Source: Zygnema cylindricum (taxonomy: Eukaryota > Streptophyta > Zygnematophyceae > Zygnematales > Zygnemataceae). From it: 60,000 nucleotides of DNA. The translations under genes and the position numbers were made by a program. Below are positions 32,081 to 44,227 of this stretch, in pieces. The stretch spans positions 212,560-272,559 of the forward strand of contig JBBHKE010003126.1 of the NCBI GenBank assembly GCA_037447655.1, in the 5' to 3' direction. The stretch's first letter is position 1. Every line of letters begins with the position of its first letter. The notes beneath the pieces were generated by a model that was given only the letters and a program-made list of their open reading frames with translations, made no database searches and had not been told where the DNA came from.

Positions 32081-33120
32081 TGTTGAAATAAGTAGTTTTT
32101 AATATATTTTCTAGGTCTAAATTTATTAGAAAAGTAAAAGTAGGCAGTCTGCCTCTATCTCTTCTCTCTCTCTCGCCCCCATACTTGTTGTAGTCACTGA
32201 AGGAGAGAGAGAGAGAGCAATGGAGCCATGGCTGCCTCAACTCCATAGGAAGGACTAAAGAGTGGCTTAAGCCACTCTCAACAAAAGGTTGAGTCCGGAA
32301 GGACTCGAACCCCCGACCGGTAGAGCGCGGCGTAGCCGTTAGCTCTTACCAGTCTGTCGTAGAAGTCCGTTAGGAGATATAGGGTTTCATTACTATTTAA
32401 ACTATTGTAATGTACTATATTCATTTAACTGAAACCCTCAACGCCACACATAGATACAATTCTACGAAATACGAAGTACTGTACTTGTTTGAAATAGATA
32501 TCGCGCATTTTGTTTCGAAAGCGAAACAAATATCGCGCAAGTATTTATTACGGCCGAGATTGAATTTCACGTCAAATCTAACGGCGCACATTATCGCCGA
32601 AATCCCGGAATGGTCATTTTGGCATTTAGTGACGTGGCATGACCTGGCGCCACGTGGGAAGACATCATTCGGTCGCGGGAATTCTGAGGAACGTACGGAC
32701 GAGTGGAAAGTGGACACGCGTCCACTTAATGGCCTTGTCGTACAGAGGCCGTACAGAAAGTACATCGGCAGTAGTACTTCCTTGTACTATACAGTTTTTT
32801 GATTGGTTCGTACAGGCAGTAGATAGGAGCTGTGAGAGGGAAGTAGGAAAACTAGGACTTAGGAAAATTTAGGTAGATAGTCCTCTCTCTGAGAGTTTGT
32901 ATAAATTGGCATCTTTGCCACCCTATAATTTATCGCCTGGTTGGCCTTTTTCAGTGATTCTTTTTTCTACGGACTCAAGGGAGTCTAGGCTACACAAGGG
33001 TGCAGTCAAATTGTCAGTTTGCCTTCTTGGGCAGCAGTGGTTGTGGCTTAAAGTGGGTTAGTTAAATACTATCTAGAGGCTTCCTGTATTCTGTGGTCCA
33101 ATGGAGGACACAGAATTGCA
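32081..33120 (+). repeat. E7 5' LTR (1040 bp)
   Basis: Contains an exact G-box CCACGTGG within GGCGCCACGTGGG near 32650, a GTAC-rich inverted repeat near 32740-32800, TATAAAT near 32900, the GGACTC/GAGTCT hairpin near 32980, and an intact GGTTCGAGTCC module (minus strand) near 32300. Confidence 0.92.
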
Positions 33121-36100
33121 GGTTATGGGCCCACCCTCTAGGGTGCCCACCTTCAATGGATCTGGGTTCATCTATTGGGAAGCCATGATGATGGGAGCTT
33201 TATGTGAAAAACGATACTGGGGTATCGTCAGTGGACAAGTGAAACGTCCACCTTCGGGAACTCCACCAGGATTTGGGGGAGTAAGGTTTCCTGCAACAAC
33301 GGCTGCCTCGGCTGAGGAGGCAGATGATGGGGACAGCAGTGTGTCCGAAAAGGGGAAAGGGAAGGAGACACCCCTCACTCCTATTGCCACAGTATCGGGA
33401 GCAGCAATCGTGAAGACCGTGGAGAACGATACTCAAATGTGGGAGGATGTAAACATGGCTGCCAAGAACTTCATTTCTGAGGCACCTCACTCAAGGTTTG
33501 GCCACTCCTCATCTTCACATTTACAAGGCCGAGGAGTTGTGGGTGAGTTTGGTGGAAATTTATAGAGCTAGAACTATTCAGGAGCTCCAGTTGGCTGAGC
33601 AAAAGCTACTGAGTTACACTTACAAAGGAGGAAAGATGTTAGATTACTGTAATGATCTTTCTTGTTTGTATACGGAAATGGAAAGTGCCGGGTGGATAGG
33701 TACAATGAAAATGAAAGTTAACACCCTTATCATGAAATTACCAAATGAGTTCGAAAACTTAGTGTACCGAGTACAGGGAATGCCTGATAGTTCATGGAAA
33801 TGGAACACAGTAGTCAGGATGATACTTGTGCAGGAAAACACAATGGAGATTAGGAGAGGAGGAAAGAGCATTCAAGCTCTAGCAGTAGGAGGGGACCGAT
33901 GCTGGAAGGACCCGAAGAAACCTTATAGAGGGTAAGAGATCATTCAGGAGGACAGAGGCCCCCAAAGGGTCTTTGTCATTATTGCAAAAAGCCGGGACAC
34001 TTTATTGCAGATTGTGTCAAGCTATCAGAGCTGAGGCTCCAAGAGAACCGTGGAGGGGGTTCTTCCGGAGGGAAGAAAAAGGCACTTGTGGTTACAAAAG
34101 TGTCAGGAGAAACCGAGGATGAGTCCTCTGAGGAGGATGGGGAGCTTCTTCTTGACGAGAGTTTGGAGGAGAAGGAGATTCCTCGGAGGCAGAAGTGTGC
34201 CCTTGGAGCCATCCGGGAAGCTCCACAGGAAGGATGGATCATCGACTCAGGTGCATCGATGCATATGTGTCGTGATAAAGAACTCTTCACTAAGTTAAAA
34301 AAGATTCCTACTGTAGAGATAGAGTATGGGGATGGGAGAGTGGTTACTACAGATCTAGTGGGATCAGTAGATCTGAGTGTCTTAGTGGAGGGTAAGACTT
34401 CTATACTTACATTCTCAGATGTACTTTACATTCCTCAGCTGAGTAAAAATCTTGTCTCTACGTCTGTGTTAGATGACAAAGAGTTTGATACCTTCACCAG
34501 AAAGGGAGTCTTTACAGCTAAGTATGGGGATGAAGTTTACTTCACAGCAGATAAGGGTAGCCAGGAATGTTTAGGCTTAACTTGAGTAATGAAAAGAAGA
34601 ATGCTTACTATGTTGGTGTTCCTAAGGTGATGATTTGGCATAAGCGGTTGGGGCATGTACATTTTGATAGGTTAAGGGAAATGAAAAAACTTGGGGTAGT
34701 AGATGGCATTGAGTTTGGGGATAATGAAATGATGGATGATTGAAGTGGTTGTGCTCAAGGTAAGGCTCACAGACTTCCCTTTCCCAAAGCCGCCACATAT
34801 AGAGGTGAGAAAGTATTAGATTTAGTCCACACAGATATTTGGGGGCCTGCAAAAGTACCTTCGGTTGGAGGAAGGAGGTTTATGATGACAATAACTGATG
34901 ACTGGTCTAGATACTCTAGAGTCTACTTTCTGAAAACAAAGTCTGAAGCATCAACTTACTTCAAAGAATATAAAGCTTGGAGTGAGAAGTTGCATGAAAC
35001 CCCCATTAAGAGGATAAGGAGTGATAATGGGGGGGAATATACCTCTAACGAGTTTGAGGAATATTTCAGAGATGAGGGAGTGCAGCACCAGAAAACAGTA
35101 CCATATAACCCAGAACAAAATGGGGTAGCAGAGAGGTTGAATAGAACACTAGGAGATAGTGCATGCAGTATGTTGGCAGACAAGAAAATAGGAAAGAGAT
35201 TTTGGGCAGAGGCAATGAACTGTGCCAACTATATTAAAAATAGAGTCCTTACCTCAGCTGTAAAGGGAGTGACACCTTATGAGAGATGGGTTGGAAGGAA
35301 ACTAGATATCTCACACCTTAAAGTATTTGGTAGCCAAGTTTACAGTCTTGACACGGATAGGAAAAACTGGAAACTAGATGCTAAGGGAAAACCTGGATAC
35401 TTTGTGGGATATGATGAGGATGTTAAAGGATATAGAGTCTATGACTTAGCAAAGAAAGATATCATTCTGGTCAAACACTTAGTTGTTATGGATGAAGGGA
35501 AGTCATTTGACCCCTTCAAATATACAAAGAAGATAAGGATCAGATTTGAGTCCGAAAGTGAGGAGAACTCAGTCGTTCCGGAAAAAGACATGAGTGAAAC
35601 TGTGATTACAGATTCAGGGGAGATCGAAGATACAGGAGACTCACCGGAAACCTCACATACTCCTATGGACTTCGAGGAGATGGAAGAAGCGGGACAAGAT
35701 ACGGTTTTTATGGACAGGGGAGCCGATGAGACAGTGAGAAGAAATCCAAGACTTCCATCCATTCCAGCTTCGGAGTTTGAGGGAGGAAGGAGGAGCAGCA
35801 AAAGGATACAGGAAAAACAAGCTGCCCATAAGGTAACTAAGCTATCTCACCCAGATGAGCCTCAGTCTTACTTAGAGGCAATGAATAGTCCAGAGAAAGA
35901 AAGATGGATTAGAGCCATAAATGATGAGATGGCTTCTATCATGGAAGCAAATACTTGGGAACTAGCGGATTGCCCTCCAGACAGAAAACCTATTGGATGT
36001 AAATGGGTATTTAAACTAAAACTGAACCCAGATAATACAATTGAGAGGTATAAGGCTCGATTGGTAGCGAAGGGGTTCACCCAAAAAGAGGGGATTGACT

Positions 36101-37449
36101 ATGAGGAGACCTTTGCTCCAGTTGTTCGGTTCCCATTGGTACGGATTCTCCTCAGTCTGGCCGCAGCGGAAGACATGGAAATTCACCAGATAGATATTAA
36201 GACTGCTTTTCTTAATGGTGAGTTAGAGGAAGAAATTTTTATGAGGCAACCCGAGGGGTTTGTGGAAGAAGGAGAAGAGAGCAAAGTGTGCAGGCTCATA
36301 AAGTCCTTATATGGACTGAAACAGGCTCTCCGACAGTGGAATAAGAAACTAGATGAGTTTCTCACCGATCTGGGATACATCCGGATCAGCTCTGACCATT
36401 CTATCTATATGTTTGAAGATGAGAATGGTGTCATTTTTATTGCAATTTATGTGGATGATCTGCTTGTGTTAAGTAAGTCTTTAGAGAATATCAATAGGCT
36501 AAAGAAAGATCTTAGGGGCAGATTTGATATGAAGGATTTAGGGAAAGCAAAATATATTTTGGGGATCCAAATGGAGAGAGATAGGGGGAAGAAGATTATC
36601 AGACTTACTCAGAAAGAAGCAATAGGTAATATGCTTGAGAAATTCCAGATGGAAAATGCTAACAGTTGTACCACTCCCATGGACTTGAAAAAAGGAAGTG
36701 ATGGGAGTGTAGAAGGAGGAGTGATGATCTTAGACGATCAGATGAGTCCAGAGGAGAGAGAGTTCATGAAGTCTATCCCTTATAGATAGGTCGTAGGAAG
36801 CTTAATCTATTTTATGAATTGTACCAGGCCGGACATAGCGGCGGCAGTTGGTGTACTCAGTAGGAGTCTTAATGATCCTAGGAAGAGGGATTGGGAGGCA
36901 GCCAAGAGAGTCATGAGATATCTGGTGGGAACTAGAGATTTATGGTTGCATTTGGGAGGGGAGCACACTGACATCACTACTTGGAGTGATGCCAGTTATG
37001 GGGACGCACCTATGAGACGATGCACTTCTGGGTATGTGTTGTATGTTGGGGAAGGTGCTTGCTGTTGGAGCAGTAAGCAACAAAAGGTGGTTGCTCAGTC
37101 TACTATGGAGGCTGAGTATATGGCGTCTTGTTCTGCTGTGAAAGAACTAATGTGGGTGAAGTCATTATTGCAAGAACTGGGATATATGAAGGAGGGAGTG
37201 CATGAAATCTTTTGCGATAATCAAGCTGCAATCGCAATCGCAGCCAATCCAAAACATCATTTCAAAGCAAAACATATGGACATAAGATTAAGCTTCGTAA
37301 GAGAAAAAGTTGAAAATAAAATTTTAAATCTTGTGTATAGACCTGATGAAGAAATGGTGGCTGACATGATGACCAAACCTGTGCCCTCTCCTAAATTGAA
37401 ATATTGTCGGGAGAAATTCGGGTTAAAAGAAAAATTAAAATTTGACTAG
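33101..37449 (+). pseudogene. E7 gag-pol polyprotein, broken
   Basis: Same order as E1: gag from 33101, zinc knuckle near 33974-34015, protease DSGAS near 34247, integrase core about 34830-35300 with DNGGEY near 35027, reverse transcriptase with YVDD at 36448-36459, RNase H about 36950-37350. By comparison with E1 the lesions are a 1-bp insertion near 33476, a 1-bp deletion near 33926 making TAA, a 1-bp deletion near 34564, TGA at 34741 (TGT in E1) and TAG at 36787 (CAG in E1). Integrase through most of reverse transcriptase stays open for 635 codons (34882-36789). None of these lesions is shared with E1. Confidence 0.95.
33121..33135 (+). other. E7 primer-binding site
   Basis: GGTTATGGGCCCACC directly after the LTR, identical to E1 and E6. 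Confidence 0.82.
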
Positions 37450-37462
37450 AAAATAAGGGGAG
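37450..37462 (+). other. Polypurine tract of E7
   Basis: AAAATAAGGGGAG between the pol stop and the 3' LTR, identical to E1. Confidence 0.85.
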
Positions 37463-38500
37463 TGTTGAAATAAGTAGTTTTTAATATATTTTCTAGGTCT
37501 AAATTTATTAGAAAAAAAAAGTAGGCAGCCTGCCTCTATCTCTTCTCTCTCTCTCGCCCCCATACTTGTTGTAGTCACTGAAGGAGAGAGAGAGAGAGCA
37601 ATGGAGCCATGGCTGCCTCAACTCCATAGGAAGGACTAAAGAGTGGCTTAAGCCACTCTCAACAAAAGGTTGAGTCCGGAAGGACTCGAACCCCCGACCG
37701 GTAGAGCGCGGCGTAGCCGTTAGCTCTAACCAGTCTGTCGTAGAAGTCCGTTAGGAGATATAGGGTTTCATTACTATTTAAACTATTGTAATGTACTAGA
37801 TTCATTTAACTGAAACCCTTAACGCCACACATAGATACAGTTCTATAAATTACGAAGTACTGTACTTGTTTGAAATGGATATCGCGCATTTTGTTTCGAC
37901 AGCGAAACAAATATCGCGCAAGTATTTATTACGGCCGAGATTGAATTTCGCGTCAAATCTAACGGCGCACATCATCGCCGAAATCTCGGAATGGTCATTT
38001 TGGCATTTAGTGACGTGGCATGACCTGGCGCCACGTGGGAAGACATCATTCGGTCGGGGAATTCCGAGGAACGTACGGACGAGTGGAAAGTGGACACGCG
38101 TCCACTTAATGGCCTTGTCGTACAGAGGCCGTACAGAAAGTACATCGGCAGTAGTACTTCCTTGTACTATACAGTTTTTTGATTGGTTCGTACAGGCAGT
38201 AGATAGGAGCTGTGAGAGGGAAGTAGGAAAACTAGGACTTAGGAAAATTTAGGTAGATAGTCCTCTCTCTGAGAGTTTGTATAAATTGGCATCTTTGCCA
38301 CCCTATAATTTATCGCCTGGTTGGCCTTTTTCAGTGATTCTTTTTTCTACGGGCTCAGGGGAGTCCAGTCTACACAGGGGTGCAGTCAAATTGTCAGTTT
38401 GCCTTCTTGGGCAGCAGTGGTTGTGGCTTAAAGTGGGTTAGTTAAATACTATCTAGAGGCTTCCTGTATTCTGTGGTCCAATGGAGGACACAGAATTGCA
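37463..38500 (+). repeat. E7 3' LTR (1038 bp)
   Basis: Differs from the 5' LTR by about 20 scattered substitutions and small indels. Ends GAATTGCA at 38500, followed by the second GGTAA and continuing E6 sequence. Confidence 0.93.
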
Positions 38501-38730
38501 GGTAAGACTTCTATACTCACTTTTTCAGATGTACTCTACATTTCTCAGTTGAGTAAAAATATTGTGTCTACTTGTGTATTAGATGAAAAGGATTTAAATA
38601 CCTTCACTAGAAAGGGAGACTTTACAGCTAAGTATGGAGATGAAGTCTACTTCACAATAGATAAGGGTAGCCAATGAATGTTTAGGCTTAACCTGAGTAA
38701 TGAAAAGAAAGGGGTTACTTTGGTGGTGTC
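38501..38730 (+). pseudogene. E6 pol fragment, pre-integrase region
   Basis: Continues E6 after E7: the sequence aligns with E1 positions about 5668-5895, including the codons for the FTAKYGDEVYFT stretch, with a TGA at about 38675. It is cut at 38731 by palindromic family B LTR sequence. Confidence 0.88.
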
Positions 38731-39810
38731 TTCAATTGGTCGGTCGGAAAGCATGCCGAGATCGCCGAAGAAGATTTTGGCGGTTTATAGTCGCCGCCAC
38801 ATCGGATGACACGTGGCACCACGACATTGGATTTCGGGTTCTCCAGGGATTACGGAAACGAATCCTAAAAAGACACGTGTCGACATTTTTGTCAAGTCGT
38901 ACAATGTTCGTACATAAAGTTCACCGGCAACTGTACCTTTCTGTACGGTACATCAATATGATTGGTGTTGTATGTCAGTAGACAGAGTTTTAGAGAGAGA
39001 TAGGACTTAGAAAAAAATGTTAGATAGGACCCTCTCTCCCACAGAGCTTCTATACAAAAGGTCAAACTTTGACCTTCCATAACTTACTGCTCAGAGGAGC
39101 AAACTCATAGATTTTTTTGGCTATACACTCAAGGGAGTCTTCCCTTCAAAAGGGTAAAGGCGGTCAGAGTTTTTGTCTGCCAGGGTGGCGGTGATTCGTG
39201 CTGAAAGACAATGGGGTCAGGGTTATCTTAGAGGCTTCGTGTGAGCTGCTTACTCTGAGGTCCAATGGAGGTCTCAGAGTTGCAAGAGTAAGCAGCTCAC
39301 ACGAAGCCTTAAGGATAACCCTGACCCCTTTGTCTTTTAGCACGAATAACCGCCACCCTGGCAAACAAAAACTCTGACCACTTTCACCTTTGTGAAGGCA
39401 AGACTCCCTTGAGTCTATAGCAATAAGAATCTCTAAACTTACTCCCCTGAGCAGTAAGTTATGGAGGGTCAAAGTTTGACCTTATGTATAGAAGCTCTCT
39501 AGGAGAGAGGGTCCTATCTAACAATTTTTTCTAAGTCCTATCTCTCTCTAAAACTCTATCTATTGACGTACGACACCAATCATATTGCTGTACCGTACAG
39601 AAAGGTATAGCTGCCGGTGTACTTTATGTAAAAACTTTGTACGACATGACAAAAATATCGACACGTGTTTTTTTTGGATTTGTTTTTGTAATCCTTGGAG
39701 ATGCCGAAATCCAATGTCGTGGTGCCACGTGTCATCCGATGTGGTGGCGACCATAAACTGCCAAAATCTTCTTTTGCGATCTCGGCATGCTTTGCGGCCG
39801 TCCGATTGAA
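38731..39810. repeat. Large palindrome of inverted family B LTR sequence (526-bp arms)
   Basis: Positions 38731-39256 and 39285-39810 are imperfect inverted copies of the 3' part of a family B LTR, separated by a 28-bp spacer (39257-39284) holding the LTR terminus GAGTTGCA and its ATG. The left arm is plus-oriented LTR lacking its 5' part. The right arm is the start of a minus-oriented LTR that continues to 40304. Arms of equal length (526 bp) could fold into a long hairpin and yield double-stranded RNA if transcribed. Confidence 0.88.
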
Positions 39811-40304
39811 TGCCGATTTCAATCGTAGCCGTCATAAATAGTTGTGATGTATTTGTTTCACTATCGAATCAAATGCGTGGTACTTATTTATTCTTCGTAC
39901 TCTTAATCTGTACTTTTATAACTGACTCTATGTAACCAGTATATAGTTTTTGTTAAATGAATTAGTCTACATGCTAACCTTTAAATACGTTATACACTGT
40001 ATATCACTTACCATTAATCTTAGACTAATTTGATGAGGTTACCGGCTACCAGCAGCATTTTTCATCCGTAGGTACCAGGATCAAATCCTCTAGGCGACAA
40101 CTTCCTTTTAGGAAATAACTACTTTACTACCTTGTAAATCTCTGGATAGCATAGGCAGCCATGACACTAGCTTCCTCTCCTATTTCTCAGTGATTGCAAC
40201 AAGTGTGAGAGTTGGAGAGAGAAGTTAGAGTCAGACTGCCTCGGCTTCTTTTTCTGCACTTTATTTTAGACCTAGAAAATACTAAAAGAATCATCAATTT
40301 CTAC
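39285..40304 (-). repeat. Family B LTR, minus orientation, lacking its last 28 bp
   Basis: Reads TGTAGAAATTGATG... on the minus strand from 40304. It contains GGATCAAATCC (pol III B-box-like, plus strand, near 40079), a GCCACGTGTC motif near 39724 and GTAC motifs. Its 5' terminus at 40304 directly abuts E6 integrase sequence. Confidence 0.85.
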
Positions 40305-40672
40305 ATGCCCAAGTTAAGGGTCACAGACTGGCCTTTCCCTAAACTGCCACATATAGAGGTGAGAAAGTACTAGATCTGGTCCACACAGATATCTGGGGAC
40401 CAGCTAGAGTACCTTTGGTTGGGGAAAAGGGGTATATGCTGACAATTACTAATGATTGGTCCAGATTTTCTAGAGTCTATTTCCTAAAAACAAAGTTTAA
40501 AACACCAAAGTACTTCAAAGAATACAAAGCCTGGAGTGAGAAGTTGCACGGAACCCCCATTAAGCGAATAAATAGTGATAATGGGGGAGAGTACACCTCT
40601 AACCAGTTTGAGGAATACTTAAAAGATGAGGGAGTTCAACATCAGGAAACTGTACCGTATAATCTTGAATAA
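40305..40672 (+). pseudogene. E6 integrase fragment
   Basis: Aligns with E1 from about 6028 to 6390: zinc-binding end (KA/GK region) through DIWGP, DDWSRFSR-like NDWSRFSR, and DNGGEYTS near 40577-40600. It is open for 85 codons (40415-40672) and then ends at a stop where a family B LTR fragment starts. Without the downstream Glu of the catalytic triad and the rest of pol it is only a fragment. Confidence 0.9.
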
Positions 40673-41043
40673 CAGTTACAGTTAAATGAATTATCCTACC
40701 TAATAATGTTTAATTAATTATCAAACGATATAGTACGTAACACTAGCTCTAGACTTAACGGCTAAAGCTACCGGCTACCCGCTGTCTGCCGGCAGGTAGG
40801 TACTAGGATAAAATCCTGTGGCCGGCACATACCTTTTAGTAAATAAACCCCTAACTAATATATATTTCCCGTAAACCTCTGGATAGCCTAGGTAGCCAAT
40901 GGCTCTAGCTCCCTCTCCAATTTCTCAGTGACTGCGACAAGTTTGAGAGTTGGAGAGAGAAGTTAGAGGTAGACTGCCTCGGCTTCTTTCTATATTTCTA
41001 TTTAGACCTAGAAAATACTTAAAAAATGGACCATTAATTTCTA
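40673..41043 (-). repeat. Truncated family B LTR fragment (minus), intact 5' terminus
   Basis: The minus strand reads TGTAGAAATTAATGGTCC from 41043; the fragment covers the first ~370 bp of an LTR. It contains GCTACCGGCTACC and GGATAAAATCC (degraded B-box) near 40770-40818. It is cut on the left where E6 integrase ends. Confidence 0.85.
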
Positions 41044-42439
41044 CAAGTAGAAGCAGCCGAATAAGAAGAAGGAGAATGTGAAGCCCTTCTAGTTGGTGGA
41101 AATGGCGGAGATGCTCGTCTTCGCTCGACAGATTCGGCTAGAGTGGGGAAATCTTCAGTGGACATCCCAATAGGAGGAGTGGACGGAAGTGGAGAAATTG
41201 GGGGAGGACTTGGGAGATTTGGAATGAACATCAAGCTCGGTGGGCTATGCTAACAACTTTAAACAAAAGAAAGTCAACCATAACCCCAATCATGGGAATT
41301 AACAAATCAAATCAAAATGGAAATAATTTAGACCGCCATAACATTTATGACAGTGATCTCTGCAGACTTAACAATATTGCCTCCTACCTTACTCAAACAG
41401 AAGCCATTCACCACAATACATATACATATTCCAAAGAATTAAGCACAAAATAAGTAACATTCAAGCGTCCCCGAATGTTAACTTAATAAGGGTTTTGACC
41501 CACCCAGAGGAGCAAACTGAGGCTACGGAAAAACTCCCGTGATCAGACTCCAAAGGTCCCGAAACCCCACGGATCCCTCCTAATAAGGGATCCGTCCAAC
41601 TCCCTCCTTTAGAATCCCAAGGACTATTGCAATAAAAAAGCCCGAAGTATCGTTGTTGCCAAACAAGACACAAAATGACTAACTGGAAGGCAACTCCAAC
41701 ATGATCCAAAGATGGCAAAAGGGAGGCTAGAAAAATAGCTCTTTTCTGGTAAGTTCAGGTTTTGGAAGGCGACAGAACTAAGAGACAGTTTTGAGCCTTC
41801 ATTTTCTAAGACAATATTGAATTCCAACAACCTAAAGTACTTAGAAATAATACTTAGCATCAAAATCTGACACTACGGGACTCATTCTATGTTTATTTCC
41901 CGAAAACGTCAGAAATTCTGACTTATGAAAAGTCGGTTGGACAGCCTGTACTAATTTCCAACCGGCAAAAGCAATCATTACTTCAAAAAGTCAATAATTA
42001 ACCTAGATTATGCAGTTTACAGAAACTGCCATATCTCTAATAATTTCTCTCTGATCAATCCAAAAAAATGTTCATTAGAAAGGTATTAAAAATTTCTATC
42101 TATCAGTATAAAATATAGCATGTTTAACCAAGCCGTTGAAAAGATATTGAACGTCAAAGTTTCTACAATCTGCACCAAAACACTACTTTGACCTCACATA
42201 TCTTCTAGCCTAATTATCCAAATTAAGTGAAATAAAGTTCTATTAGCTATGCTATATAGAATTTAATAGGGCGTTCGATTACAGAACAAAAAGATAATCT
42301 GTGTGATCATAATCGTCTCTCAAAAATGGCTTTTGGTGCCTTGCCAGCTCAATATTGACCAACTCCAAAATTGGTCCGAAACCACATCCAACGAAGTAGT
42401 AATAGGGTCGATAATCCTCCATAGGCAATAAATATAATC
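41044..42439. other. Unassigned sequence between family B fragments
   Basis: A minus-strand Pro/Ser-rich frame (41034-41234) and open minus-strand stretches at 41461-41863 exist, but I recognise no product. The latter could be decayed coding sequence. Nothing firmer is visible. Confidence 0.35.
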
Positions 42440-42821
42440 GTGCATGATAGTACAGAAAGTACTCCGGGCCTAGTACATTTCTCTACTGTACACTAAATTG
42501 ATTGGCACCGTATTTGAATATTAGAGGGATAAGAGGGGGTTCAAGACTTAGAAAATAATAGGTAGCATCCTCTCTCCCAGAGCGCATCTGTATAAAAGGT
42601 CATCTTTGACCATTGATTATTAACTGCTCAAGGGAGCAATTTCCAGGATCCTTTTTGTGGCAGACAAAAGGGAGTCAACTCTTTCAATGAGTGCAATTTG
42701 GTCAATCTGTATTTTGTCAGGGTGTTAGAAATACTCATTTAAAGACTAAGGGATTGAGGTTATCCTAGAGGCTTTTGATAAGCTGCCAACTATGAGTACC
42801 AATAGAGGTCTCAGAGTTGTA
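42440..42821 (+). repeat. E8 5' LTR, truncated on the left (family B)
   Basis: Matches the last ~380 bp of the E8 3' LTR (49015-49397) and ends GAGTTGTA. It contains GTAC motifs, TATAAAA near 42592 and the palindrome GGTCATCTTTGACC just after it. The family's gag start codon is destroyed here (AATAGAG where the family has AATGGAG). Confidence 0.85.
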
Positions 42822-42836
42822 AGTTATGGGCCCACC
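42822..42836 (+). other. E8 primer-binding site
   Basis: AGTTATGGGCCCACC, identical to the E1 site except the first base. Same initiator tRNA-Met half-molecule type. Confidence 0.75.
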
Positions 42837-44227
42837 CTTTAGGGTGCCCATATTCAATGGGACTGGGTTCATCTATTGGGAGAGTATGATGATAAGAGCC
42901 CTATATGAGAAAAAAAATTGGGGAATAGTGAGTGGACGAGTGAAGCAACCATCCGGTCTTGCTGTCCCTCTAGGGTTTGGAGGAAGCAGATTTGGTAGGA
43001 AACCAAATCCACCGCCATCAAAAGACTTAGAAGACGAAGAAAGCATTGTGATGGAAAAGGGGAAGGAAAAAGAGAAAACCACACCTATAGCAACCGGATC
43101 TGTTTTCATGTCTCTTATTCCGAGGAATGAGAAGAATGACATCGATACTTGGGACTACAACAATATGGCAGCCAAGCATTTTATCCTCCGTCATCTCACA
43201 CAAGGACTCACAAGTCCTCATTTGCAGGTGGAAAGGGCATCAGATCTTTGGGATGCGCTTATTGTGATGTACCCTAGGTGTACCATTCACGAACAGCAGC
43301 TAGCAGATCAATGGATATTTTCACAAAGGAGAGAAAATGCTTGATTTCTGCAATGAGCTAGCTATACTCTTCATGGAGTTAGAGTGTGCCGGAAAAGTAG
43401 AAACCGAGAAGGCAAAAGGTCACTGCTTACTCATGAAACTACCCGATGAGTATGAGAACATTGTGAACCGGGTACAGGATCTGCCGGACTCCAAGTGGAA
43501 ATGGAATTCGGTAGTTGGTATGATCCTCGTCCGAGAGAATACAATCGAAATCCGGAGAGGAGTTAAGAGTGAACAAGCCTTGGCGGTCGGAGCAAGTTGG
43601 AGAAAAAAAGATTCACAAAAACCCCTTAGAAGTCATGGAGGGGAAGACCATAAAAATCAATACGATGAGTCCGGAACAAGGGGACCTAAGGGGCTTTGTC
43701 ATTTTTGCAAGAAACCCGGGCATTACATAGCGGAATGTACCAAACTGACGGAGCTTTGGATAAAGGAGGGGCACACCGGGGGTCAGCCACGAGGGAAGAA
43801 TAAGGCACTTGTCACACAGGTTCTCGAGAAGGAATCCAATAAGGCGGACGACGAACTTCTTTTGGATAAGGAGTTGGAGGCAAAGACAGAAGTCAAAATT
43901 CCACGGAAGCAGAAATGTGCTTTCGGTGGACTGAAATGTGAAGGAGGTTGGATTGTGGATTCAGGTGCCTCCATGCACATGTGCAAGGATAAGCATCTGT
44001 TCACTAAGTTGAGAAAGATCCCTACAGTAGAGATTGAATACAGGGACGGGAGGGTAGTTACTGCTACTTATGTAGGATCGGTAGATCTGAAAATCATAGT
44101 AGAGGGCAAAACCTCAATAGTTACGTTCTCTAATGTATTGTTTATTCCGGAGTTAAACAAAAACCCTATCTCTACATCAATATTAGATGATAAAAAATTT
44201 GAAACTAGCACCAGAAAAGGAGTTTTT
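42826..44227 (+). pseudogene. E8 gag/protease, first copy (family B)
   Basis: The frame opens at the ATG within the primer site (MGPPFRVPIFNG), because the upstream LTR start codon is lost. Gag is similar to E1, with the zinc knuckle CHFCKKPGHYIAEC near 43699-43740 and protease DSGAS near 43960. An 8-bp deletion between short direct repeats GATCAA near 43310 shifts the frame; the second copy keeps these bases. It stops at 44228, where a minus-oriented LTR fragment begins. Confidence 0.9.

Larger units (their letters stand above)
32081..38500 (+). mobile_element. Copia LTR retrotransposon E7 (family A2), nested in E6
   Basis: LTRs are 32081-33120 (1040 bp) and 37463-38500 (1038 bp), both TGTTGAAATAAG...GAATTGCA. 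The 5-bp target duplication GGTAA is present on both sides (32076-32080 and 38501-38505), and removing E7 rejoins E6 coding sequence. The LTRs differ at roughly 20 sites by eye, so E7 is older than E1. Its R-U5-gag-pol sequence is almost identical to E1, but its RNase H end and U3 are clearly different (see findings). Confidence 0.95.
29796..40672 (+). mobile_element. Copia element E6 (family A), split by later insertions, 3' end lost
   Basis: The E6 5' LTR is 29796-30799. The internal region is in three pieces: 30800-32080, 38501-38730 and 40305-40672. E7 (32081-38500) sits in the protease/integrase region with a GGTAA target duplication. A block of family B LTR sequence (38731-40304) then replaces about 130 bp of E6. 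The last piece ends within integrase, where a family B LTR fragment begins (40673). No reverse transcriptase, RNase H or 3' LTR of E6 is left in the window. E6 is the most diverged of the three A-type copies, in line with being the oldest. Confidence 0.88.
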
